DNA of 64,000 nt from Aquila chrysaetos chrysaetos (lineage: Eukaryota > Chordata > Aves > Accipitriformes > Accipitridae), in NCBI RefSeq assembly GCF_900496995.4, contig NW_024470385.1, positions 62,001-126,000 of the forward strand, given 5' to 3'. The translations under genes were made by a program, and so were the position numbers. The notes under the pieces were generated by a model that did not search any database, had not been told where the DNA came from, and saw only the letters and a program-made list of their open reading frames with translations. Of the stretch, positions 23,201 to 31,510 are shown one piece after another (the stretch's first letter is position 1; the number at the start of each line of letters is the position of its first letter).

Positions 23201-26200
23201 AGCGCTGGCCTCCTGGCACTGCTCACTGGTGGGGCTGGCGCCAGCCCTGGCTCCCCAGCACCACTCACTGATGGGGCTGGCGCCAGCCCTGGCTCCCCAG
23301 CACCACTCACTGATGGGGCTGGCACCAGCCCCGGCTCCCCAGCACCGCTCACTGGTGGGGCTGGTACCAGCCCCGGCTCCCCAGCACCGATCACTGGTGG
23401 GGCTGGCGCCAGCCCCGGCTCCCCAGCACCGCTCACTGATGGGGCTGGCGCCAGCCCCGGCTCCCCAGCACCACTCACTGGTGGGGCTGGCGCCAGCCCT
23501 GGCCTCCCAGCACCGCTCACTGATGGGGCTGGCGCCAGCCCCGGCTCCCCAGCACCGCTCACTGGTGGGGCTGGCGCCAGCCCTGGCCTCCCAGCACCGC
23601 TCACTGGTGGGGCTGGCGCCAGCCCTGGCCTCCCAGCACCAGTCACTGATGAGGTTGGTGCTAGCCCTGGCCCCATGGCACCATTGACCCCAGAGGAGGC
23701 TGGATCCAGCCCCATGGCCCTGCTGACCCTGGAGGAGGCTGGGTCTGGCCCCACGGTACCACTGACCCCCAAGGAGGCCAGGACCAGCCCCACAGCACCA
23801 GTGACCCCAGAGGAGGCCAAGTCTAGACCCATGGCAGCGCTGACTCCAGAGGAGGCCAGGTCCATCCCCACGGCACCGCTGACCTCAGAGGACGCTGGGT
23901 CTGTCCCTACGGCACTGCTGACCCTTGAGGAGGCCAGGTCCAACCCCACAGCACCACTGACCCCAGAAGAGGCCAGGTCCAGCCCCATGGCACCGCTGAC
24001 TCTGGGGGAGGTGCGGATGCTGGTGGAGCTCTTCTACCTGCCCTATCACCATGGGCCACTGGCGCAGCATCTCCTGGAGCACTTTCGGTGGCTCCGGGCA
24101 AACAGCCTCAGCGTGGGGGTCCCGGCCACGGCAACTAATGCCTGCGGGGTAAGGCTGGTCCGGGCACTGGTGCGGGACAGTGCCTGTCACGGTTGGGCTG
24201 ACAGCCCGGTCCATCCACAGGGCACACTGTGGCGCGGCCGAGCCCAGTCCTTCCAGCTGCTCTGCAGTCAGACGTGCCGCCTGCACAGCCGCTTTGTCAG
24301 CAGCACCGGGCAGGCGCTGCTCTACGACCTCCACCCCTACCTCTGGGACATCCGCAACATGCTGCTGGCCGCCAGTGCCTTTGTCCTCTGGCTGGGTACG
24401 TGGCTGATGCCAGCCCTGAGCCAGCCCCTGTGGCCCTGTAGCGCGTATTCGCACCCTGGCCAAATCCAGCCATGTTGAAGTGCAGGGGACCCCGGGCACT
24501 GCGGCACACCGAGGGCGTCTGAAGCTTGTTCTGTGGAGATCCACTGTTTCCCCCACTAAAGAGGGGAAGGTGTCTGGGACCCCCTCCCAGAGGTCTGGGG
24601 TCCCTGTGTCTAGCCAGGGGGGCCAGGGTCTCTCCTGGGAGCGCACCTTCCCTTGACACCTTCCTCACCGCTGACCCATGTCGCGTGCTCACCACCTTGC
24701 CTCATTTGCAGATGGCCATCTCCTCTGCGACCCTGACCCCAAGGGGACCTGGGGAAGCTGCTTTGGCTGTAAGTACCAGTGCTGCCCTGGCTTACCCACC
24801 TGGGTGGTGGGGGCCTGGCTGCTGCCCTCCGTCACCTCCAGCCCCGCAGCAGCAGCCAGCACTCACCACCAGGCTGCCCTTTCCCATGCTCTGCCTGCCG
24901 AGCGGAGCGGGAATGGCCATGGGAAGTCTGGCACCCCTGTGTGTCCTGACACACCGAGGCAGGATGGGGCACTGCTGCTGGGGACAGGGCAGTCATCGGA
25001 GCAGCTCTTCACCATCTCTCACAGTCTGGAATGAATGCCTATTTTTAGGACATGGTTCCTCAGCCCTTTTAATCCAAGGACCCCTTAGCCTTTCTGGCAA
25101 AAGGGATCCATGGGCCATTGGGAGCAGTAACGGCCTGGGTGACAGAGGTGAGGTTGGATTTTGAATGCCCGTGCATCACTTCGGAAGCCCCTGTTCCTCT
25201 GGTTTAGGGTTCCCTGGTTGCTCTGTGGGCCTTGTGACCTCTTACAAACCAAGAACTGTTACCAGAGGACAACCTGAGAGCGTCTCCAGCTTCAGTGTGA
25301 GATGGGGCCATGTGACTTGAACCACTTCTGCAGGGAAGCAGCTGCATGCAGAGCAAGTTCCCACAGGCACTGCAGAGCTGGCTGGCTGGGCAGCAAAGCA
25401 GCGTGCTGCTCTCTGTGGCAGCCTGCAGCTTTCCAACCGTAGCCAGGAGCTACGTCTTTACCTTACACCTTTCATGGAGGCAGGATCATTCCTTTCCCCA
25501 TTCCCCCGCTTCAAGCCCTGCTGCGGAAGGTGTGTTGCTACCCTAATGCATGGGGCTGGCTGCCCGAGCCCAGGCGAGGTCCTGTGCCCGGGCTGCACAG
25601 CTGTGGGGGCAGAGCCTTGGAGCTGTGACCAGTGTGGATCGTGATGTTGCTGTGTGATGGAGGCTGATGTCCCCTTGGCCCAGCAGGTATTTGTTCACCT
25701 CGCATGTGTCTCTCTCCTGCTGCCTCCAGGGTGCCAGAGCATCACTGCCCCGATCTTGCTGGGGGGGGACGCTGAGCCCTGGGCACGTCGTGGGGGCCTC
25801 TTTGGAGAGCTGCAGGTGAGAACATGTCCATATCTGTGGGGGCTGAAAGAGCCGTTGCGAAGCCAGGATCCCAGCTGCTGCTCCTGGCTCTGCCATTGGG
25901 TTGCTGCAAGCTTAGGAAGGCAGAGCTGCCCCAGGCCTCTGCGCCTTGGCTGTGGCTCCTGGGGTTTAGGGTGCCTCCGGGGGACCCTCCTCCTGCTGCC
26001 TCCAAGACAAGGTTTGGAGCCAGAACAACCCGCTCCCTGACGGACTGTGTCTCCTCCAGGCACTGCTACCCGTGGGGAACAGCTGTGACCTCTTCTACCA
26101 CCCACCTCCGCTCTTCCCATCCAGCCAGCTGTACCTCCTGCGCCCGCTGCTGCCCCTGGACAAGGTTGGACCCACTGGCCAAAGTCACCTTTGCATGGCC

Positions 26201-29200
26201 TGTGCTGTACGTGCGCTAACGAGATACATGCTCGTCTGCTGCTGATCCCAAGACTGAGCTTGCAGTGCATGGCGATGCAGGTGGGAAGGGACCTCTGGGG
26301 TCCAGCCCCGGCTCAGAGCAGGCCAGCCTGGGGCAGGTCACCTGGGGCTGTGTCCAGCAGCGCGTCAGCCCCCTGGGCTGGAGAGGGGGTCTTGTGGCAA
26401 GCGGCCTCTGCAGGGACCATCACCCACCTCCCTGCGACGAGCGCCTGGGCAGAGACCCTCCTGGCAGCCAGCAGCAGGGGAGGGAGACGCAGCTCAGAAT
26501 TGAGCAGCAGGCACAGCCACAGATAAACTGGTACAGACTCGAGGTTGCCAGGTTGCGAGGGCGACCTCCAGAGCACCCCCAGCACTGATCTCCAGCGGTG
26601 GCCGCGAGCAGATGCCAGGAAAGATCCAGAACAGGGCAAGTCTGAATGGCAACCTCCCGCAGCCTTCATCAGTCTGCAGCTCTGGGCACTGCCTGAGCTT
26701 CTTGAGGTTCATCTCCAAATCAGTCCCTTCTTCAAACGCTCATCCAGTTGACTGGATGATTCCCTGCTGGAGAGGTAGCAGCTTCTGTTGGCCGTGACCT
26801 GCTTGCTGCCAGCCCCCCGGCTCTGTTTGACATCCCAGCAGTTTGATGGGATGGGGAGGGAAAGGGAGAATTTGGAGGTGTTGAACACCCAAGTTAAACT
26901 GCTGCCAAATCCAGCAGAGCCCTGGGTTCCCCACAGACCACACAGTCTGCAGCAAACACCCTGCTCCCTCACCCTGCTGCTTCTCCTAGCTAAAGGAAAT
27001 GCTAACGCTGCAAATCCAGCCATCACGGACACAACTGCACATCCCTGCTAAATACAGTACCCGGCAACGCACAGCTGCAGTGCTTGTAACTAACAGAGGA
27101 GGAGTTGCAAGCGCATGAGAGCAGATTATAATATCAGGCTGCAGCTGCCAGCAATTCCCATTGCAAGGGCTTGTTTTCAATTGCCTGTTGTCAGATTTCA
27201 TCTGATCAGGCTAAACTTTAACAAGCTGAACGTCTGTGTCCAGTGAAGCTTTGAGAGAAAAATCCAGCTAAGCACTTCAGCCCATTCTGGGAATGGCGCT
27301 CAGAAGTGCGTGGTCCTGCTCTTGTTGTTCAGTGATCGGGGCAGCCTTTCCTTTGAGAAGCAATGCTTTTATCGGGATGTTCTTTTCGCTGATCCTGTGA
27401 GCAGCAGCAAACTCAAATCTGACCAAGATGGGAAATTCTGAGATGTCCCACTTTGCACATGCTCTGTGGAGACCTCAGTTTCAGTATTGGTTTTGCTGCC
27501 ATTCTGGCTGCTCTGAGCATGCTCTGTCCTGGGGCGAGCAGCATTTCTTCAGCAGCTGCTGCTCTGGGGCGCCTGACTGGAACGGCGATTTCTCATTTTG
27601 AAGTGTTGCTGTGCTGTGGTAACAAGCTTCAGAGGCCAGCAGAAGGTGGTGCACAGTGCATCACTTGGCGCAGACGCCAGTGCCCTTGGATGGCCGAAGC
27701 ACATACCTTCATACCTTCCCCTGGCCAGGATGCGCTGGAGGCCACAGCCCCGGTCGCAGTCCCTCTTTATGGTCAACTCGGGCAGCTGCGGGTACACCGT
27801 GCTCCGGCAGGGGCTGTGGCGGGGGCGGCAGGCGGCTGAGGGGCAGGGATTGGGCAGGGCAGGCAGAGCCAGGGCTGAGGTGGATCTGGGTCTTCCAGGG
27901 AGAGCTTTACCGAATGTGCCGGGAGAGTTTGGACTGTGACCCCAAAGTCGCAGAGATCCTTGCGGCCCACCCCGATCTCCTCGGTGACAGGTGAGACGTG
28001 GCCCTTCTGGGGCTCCCACTTGCCAGGCGTGTGGTGAGCCCGGCCACGTGCTGGGTGATGCAGGGCTGCCGTGTGAGGCGGTGGCCTCTCCTCGCATCCC
28101 TGTGGGGACCAGCTCTGCCTGCACCATGGCTGGCGGTGGCCTAACCCTGCGGGAGGGGGTAGGGGGGACAGTCCCTGCGCTAACGTCCAGCTGGGCTGTG
28201 GCAGCCGCTGTGGGGATGGACCCACTGTCCAGCCTGGCTGCAGGCGGGCTGCGGTGTCTCCGCTTGGCTGAGGGCTTCTGCTGGGGGGGTCTCAAAGGGA
28301 AGGTCCGGTGGGCGCCGGGGTGCTGTCCTGCCGGGGCAGGAGGGAGGAGGCTGGCTGGTCTGAGCTTTCCCTGGGGCAGGCTGGGCTCCAGGCGGCAGCT
28401 CAGCAGTGCTCCTGCTCTGGCTGGCAGGCTGCTGGGCAGCTTCCTGAGCCTGAGCCCCGAGTACACATTTGTGCTGGAGGATGAGGGTGGTCTGTGCGGC
28501 TACGCAGCTGGAGCACTCTGCGCTGAAGGCTTCCTGCAACAGCGAGACAGCAGCTGGCTGCCGGCCGTACGGCACAAGTACCCCCGAGACCTGGGTGGAG
28601 GTGCCCCAGCTCTGGGACAGGTGAGGGGGCACCTGGAGCAGAGGGGAGCGGGTTTGGGGGGGGATGGAGGGGGTTCCCTCACTTGTTTTTGTCTCCTGCA
28701 GGATGCCCTGGATGAAGCACTGCTCTTCTTCCACGCAGAGCCACCAGCTGTGCCCCTGCCTGTGCTGCGGCGCTTCCCCTCCCTGGTGCAGCTGGGCACG
28801 GCCCCCCGCGTGCTGGACGTGGGGGCCAGCCGCAGCCTGGCCATCTGCCTGCTGAGCACACTCAGGGCCAACGGTGAGCATGACCTCCCCATGCTGGGGA
28901 GGACTGAGGCCCTCTTGATCCAGCACAACTCCATCCCGACTGCTCCCTTGCCCACCCCAGAGCTGGGAGCCAGCCCCACCTGCACCCCACCTCTCAGCAC
29001 GGGGCTGGGGTAGCCCTCACCAGGGCTCCCCGTCCGCTCTCTGATGCAGTCTGGCCCCAGCTCCCAGGCACCGTGCCCTCCCCTTGCACTGGGGGACACA
29101 TGGACCTACGTCTTGGGGCATCACGCAGGCACCCAGTGCCAAAGGGCAGTGGAGAGGATGACCCCTTGCGGAGGGGGTCCCAGCCACTGGCCCCTAGCCC

Positions 29201-29387
29201 CAGCGCTGGGTTCCCAGTGGTACAGGCCTGACCTCTCGCCTCCCTTCCAGGGTCACGGGGAGTGTTTTGCCAGGTCGGTGCCACTGACCAGCAGCAGCTG
29301 AGCTTCTACAGCAAGCTGGGCTTCGTTGACCTGCCAGTGGCCTGGGGCAGCTCTCCTGGCGCTCGGCTCCTGGGACGTCTCCTCTGA
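8017..29387 (+). CDS. O-GlcNAcase-like protein (GH84 OGA paralogue), complete, 16 exons
   Basis: Expected to remove O-GlcNAc from Ser/Thr of nuclear and cytosolic proteins. Exons: 8017-8056, 11645-11696, 18745-18842, 19359-19489, 20435-20606, 20969-21067, 21409-21693, 21997-22125, 22659-24148, 24221-24395, 25730-25815, 26060-26164, 27899-27990, 28428-28620, 28702-28873, 29251-29387. All phases agree; total 3456 nt, 1151 residues (human OGA 916). The GH84 domain (about 6-290) starts [15 protein letters not shown] and has the catalytic pair in FALLFDDID (D121/D122), the WDN and AND motifs (225-232) and NPNCELQAN. Exon 9 holds a tandem-repeat linker (523-780), then stalk helices ([16 protein letters not shown]), then a GNAT-like C-terminus ending YSKLGF...LLGRLL. 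The ATG is in strong Kozak context with no in-frame ATG seen just upstream. Intron 2 uses a GC donor. No signal peptide or membrane segment. Family assignment is secure; activity is inferred. Confidence 0.93.
8057..11644 (+). other. OGA-like intron 1
   Basis: 3.6-kb intron from GAAG|GTAGGT to TTTTATAG|GT. GC-rich at its left end, AT-rich from about 9.6 kb, with short ACTATTTATTT repeats at 9600-9650. No coding exon or recognisable transposon found. Confidence 0.8.
8329..8348. repeat. 20-C homopolymer in OGA-like intron 1
   Basis: Uninterrupted run of 20 cytosines about 270 bp after the exon 1 donor. The complementary strand is G-quadruplex-capable, and the run length is prone to sequencing error. 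Confidence 0.85.
12842..13077 (+). mobile_element. Internal CR1 ORF2 fragment, inverted near-identical copy of part of the 15.2-17.2 kb CR1
   Basis: 236 bp matching the reverse complement of 15798-16033 with only a few mismatches seen by eye. It encodes [18 protein letters not shown] and shares two private changes with that copy: DDTK changed to DHTK, and the same internal deletion after LMKFSP. It has no CR1 3' end, so it did not arise by ordinary 5'-truncated insertion. Confidence 0.8.
13345..13665. repeat. Degenerate minisatellite, unit about 25 bp
   Basis: Imperfect units around GTGCACTGGTGATGGCACGG (plus CAGT), with TGGTCACAGTGTGGGCAAT variants, repeated about ten times in OGA-like intron 2. 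It produces meaningless open frames on both strands. Confidence 0.7.
15175..17167 (-). mobile_element. CR1 LINE, 5'-truncated, relatively young, minus strand
   Basis: About 2 kb in OGA-like intron 2. The 3' end is at about 15175 (tail of ATTCTATG-type octamers, then CCATTCTAGG on the minus strand). ORF2 pieces read 5' to 3' on the minus strand: [49 protein letters not shown], then a 209-residue open stretch (15942-15313) with [20 protein letters not shown] and LIFSLEKRR-type C-terminal CR1 motifs. The RT catalytic box is damaged: FADHTK in place of FADDTK, and a deletion follows shortly after. Several frameshifts. Non-autonomous now. Confidence 0.92.
18960..19080. repeat. Short degenerate repeat in OGA-like intron 3
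   Basis: Units resembling CAAGGAGMCYCCCCAGACCC recur about four times. Followed at 19262-19322 by three copies of CTCCATCCCTTGTCTCC. Confidence 0.5.
22659..24148 (+). CDS. OGA-like exon 9, repeat-bearing linker exon
   Basis: 1490-nt exon with a strong polypyrimidine acceptor (CTTTCTGCCAG|GA) in the phase required by exon 8, and donor GCGGG|GTAAGG. It encodes residues 336-832: a low-complexity Ser/Gly/Pro stretch, the two tandem arrays, then the conserved stalk start. In human OGA the corresponding linker is acidic, Glu/Asp-rich and non-repetitive (established knowledge). Long open frames on the minus strand across this exon are by-products of the repeats. Confidence 0.88.
23219..23680 (+). 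repeat. 42-bp coding minisatellite, 11 units (14-residue repeat)
   Basis: Eleven consecutive in-frame units of [14 protein letters not shown]-type sequence (D/G, A/T and S/L variants; the last unit, [14 protein letters not shown], is divergent). Residues 523-676 of the OGA-like protein. Unit length is exactly 42 bp throughout, so units can be gained or lost without a frameshift. Confidence 0.9.
23681..23992 (+). repeat. 39-bp coding minisatellite, 8 units (13-residue repeat)
   Basis: Eight in-frame units of [13 protein letters not shown]-type sequence, residues 677-780, directly after the 42-bp array. The next residues, [18 protein letters not shown], are the conserved start of the OGA stalk (human PVTLEDLQLLADLFYLPY) and resemble the first half of a repeat unit. 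Confidence 0.88.
24712..24768 (+). CDS. Candidate 57-nt in-frame cassette exon of the OGA-like gene
   Basis: Between exons 10 and 11 lies an open 57-nt segment with a good acceptor (CCTCATTTGCAG) and a strong donor (GGCT|GTAAGT), phase 1 on both sides. Inclusion would add 19 residues ([19 protein letters not shown] in part) between WL and GCQSI. Skipping it gives [10 protein letters not shown], which matches human OGA WLGCRSHSSA exactly, so the skipped form is the reference here. Could be chance. Confidence 0.35.
24769..25729 (+). other. Distal part of OGA-like intron 10
   Basis: About 1 kb between the candidate cassette exon and exon 11. No further coding exon or repeat recognised. Confidence 0.6.
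26165..27898 (+). other. OGA-like intron 12
   Basis: 1.7-kb intron. Its centre (about 26990-27450) is distinctly more AT-rich than the gene and lacks repeats or open frames; it could be a conserved regulatory element. Nothing else recognised. Confidence 0.6.
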
Positions 29388-29803
29388 GCACACTGCGTTA
29401 GGTGTGGGCACAGGGAGGCAGTGCCATAGGACAGGCTGAGCCCCCATCCTGCGCAGCACCGGCCCGAGGGAGCAGGAGCAGAGGGGGACCTTGAGGAGGA
29501 GCCAGCAACATCCCCAGGCTGCCTGCAGACCACCAGGCCTGGCGAGAGCTACATGGGCAGTATTTAGGGTGGTGGTCTCAGAGCATGGCACAATGCATTA
29601 GCGCTGAGGGAATGTCCCTGTCCTGCAGGCTGGGCTGTCCAGCTCTCTCCGTCCCCTGTGTGGCCCTAGGCTGGGCAGCTGGTGCCGGGGCTGGCTCTTG
29701 GCGCCAACGAACTGCTTGTCGGTATGGACCGATCTGGTATGGGACGCAGTGAGGCAGCCTCCATCTCTGCTGCCCAGGGGCTGAGGGAATTGCTGCCCTT
29801 GGC

Positions 29804-29809
29804 AATAAA
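29804..29809 (+). terminator. Polyadenylation signal of the OGA-like gene
   Basis: AATAAA 417 nt after the TGA at 29385-29387, the first canonical signal found after the stop. Upstream of the LOXL3 CpG island. Confidence 0.75.
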
Positions 29810-30459
29810 GCATTTGCTGGGCTCTCACCATGGTTCGTCTCTTAGGGGAAAGTGTTGGGGTACCAGCATGTCCCTCTCGCACCCTCATGCCCACCTTTCG
29901 GCCAGCCCTGTCTGTCCACCTGACACCAGCTGTCATTATAGCTGGTCCTGCGTAACCTCAAATGAAGCAGCTCCCCATAGATCCGCCTCTCCAGCTGCTC
30001 ACCAGCCCTCGGCCTCCCCTCACATTGCACTCCAGGAAGAAGCTCCAGGCACCAGCAGCGTGTGCTCACAGCAGGGCTCTCCATAGGGTTGGGCAGACCC
30101 CAGCCCTGCGGGATGGGGCTCTCCTGTGGGATGGGACGCCCTGGGCCTGGGCCTCCCCTGCGGTCACGGCTGCCTTGTGGGTCTGGGGGCTGCTGCACAT
30201 CCAGCACAGGCAGGATGGCCAAGGGGGGGACATCTCTCCAGCCATCCTGCTGCAGCCTCTGGAAAAGTGCTGGGAGGGAGGAGTGGAAGGAGAAAACGGT
30301 CACTGAAGGTTTCTCCTCCGCACCCTCCAGAGCCGGCTGCCCCCTGGCCCCGGGGGTGAGGAGGAGGTTGGGACAGGGGTGGCCAAGAAACCAGGAGCGG
30401 GGGGGCCTCCGGCAGCCCTGCCCTTGCCTGCGCCTTTGCATTCCCTGGCTTGCCGTGCC

Positions 30460-31510
30460 CGGAGAGCCGCTCCGAAGGGTGACAGCAGCCCCGTCCCTGT
30501 GCGCGGGGCTGCCGTGGGTCCCCCAGCCTGGACGGGGAGCTCGGTGCTCCCGCGCTGGTGGGACCCAGCGGCCACGGCCACGCGGGTGGGAGCAAGGCTC
30601 GGAGACCCTCCACGGGCGGGCGGGGAGGGCTGGGCTGTCCGGAGGAAGGCCCGGGGCTGTCCCCCACCCCGCAGCGGGCAGCTCCCCACCGCGGCCCTCG
30701 GAGCGGCCCCGGAGCGGCGGGGCAGCCCCCGAGGCTCCTGCCCGGGGCGGCGGAGCCGGGGGCGCGGGGCCCGTCCTCGCCGTACCGGCTGCGGGGCCGG
30801 GCCGGGGCGGCACGGGGCGGCCCCGGACACTTGGGCACGGCGCGGGGCGGGCCGGGGCGGAGAGGGGCGGCACGGGTCGGCACGGCACGGCTCGGCTCGG
30901 CTCGGCTCAGCCGCGCCGGCACTCGGCTGGACGCTCTCGCTCGGCGCTGCCGGAGCCGCGCAGCCCGCGGGGACGAGAGGTACCGCCCGGGGCAGCCGAG
31001 CGGGACCGGCCCGGCGCCGGCGGGGAGCGCGGCTCGGACCGGCGCGGCACCGGCCCGGGAGCGGCGGGGCTGGGTGCGCCGAGCCGTGCCCGGCGCCCGC
31101 GGAGCCCGTCCGGCCGTGTTACGGGAGGCGGGCGGGGGCGCGGGCGCCGGGGCTGCCGCGGCGGGGCTGCCGCCTCGCCGGCCCCGCGGGGCCGGAGCGC
31201 TGCGCCCGGGGGCGTGAGGAGCCGCGGGGCGGCGCGGAGCCGGGTGCGAGGGGGCCGGGGGTCCCTGGTCGTGCAGCCACCGGCGCCGGGGCAGGGCCCG
31301 GGGCCGCGTCAGCGTGCGGGGGTGCCGGCTTCGCTGCCGCAAGCCCCGGTTGTCGGAGCGCCCAGAGAGGATGGGGAGTCGTGCAGAGCCCTAAGCTGGG
31401 CCGCGTGTCCCTGTGTGGCGGGGTGGGAGAGCGTGGGCAGCGCCGGCCGCCTGCGCTTCCCACCACCCCGCAGACCCGGCAGGTTCGTGGGGTGCCGCAT
31501 CGGGGCTGTG
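30460..31510 (+). promoter_or_regulatory. CpG-island promoter and probable non-coding first exon of LOXL3
   Basis: About 1 kb of dense CpG with GC boxes (GGGGCGGGCC-type, 30790-30870) and a CGGCT tandem run (30885-30908). LOXL3's ATG lies in an exon with a 3' splice acceptor (TTGCAG|AGCC at 38867), so a 5' non-coding exon must exist upstream; this island is the only suitable place. One candidate donor is GACGAGAG|GTACCG at 30979/30980, but others are possible. Confidence 0.6.

Noticed and set aside
22477-23988. 503-codon minus-strand open frame over OGA-like exon 9
   Set aside because: Antisense reading of the in-frame 42-bp and 39-bp repeats; no splice or family support.
23219-23992. Repeat array as a CRISPR-like structure
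   Set aside because: Units are contiguous with no spacers, in-frame within an exon of an animal gene.
8017-29387. Possibility that the OGA-like gene is a pseudogene
   Set aside because: All 16 exons are open with compatible phases, good splice sites, intact catalytic residues and a polyadenylation signal; exon lengths sum to a multiple of three.
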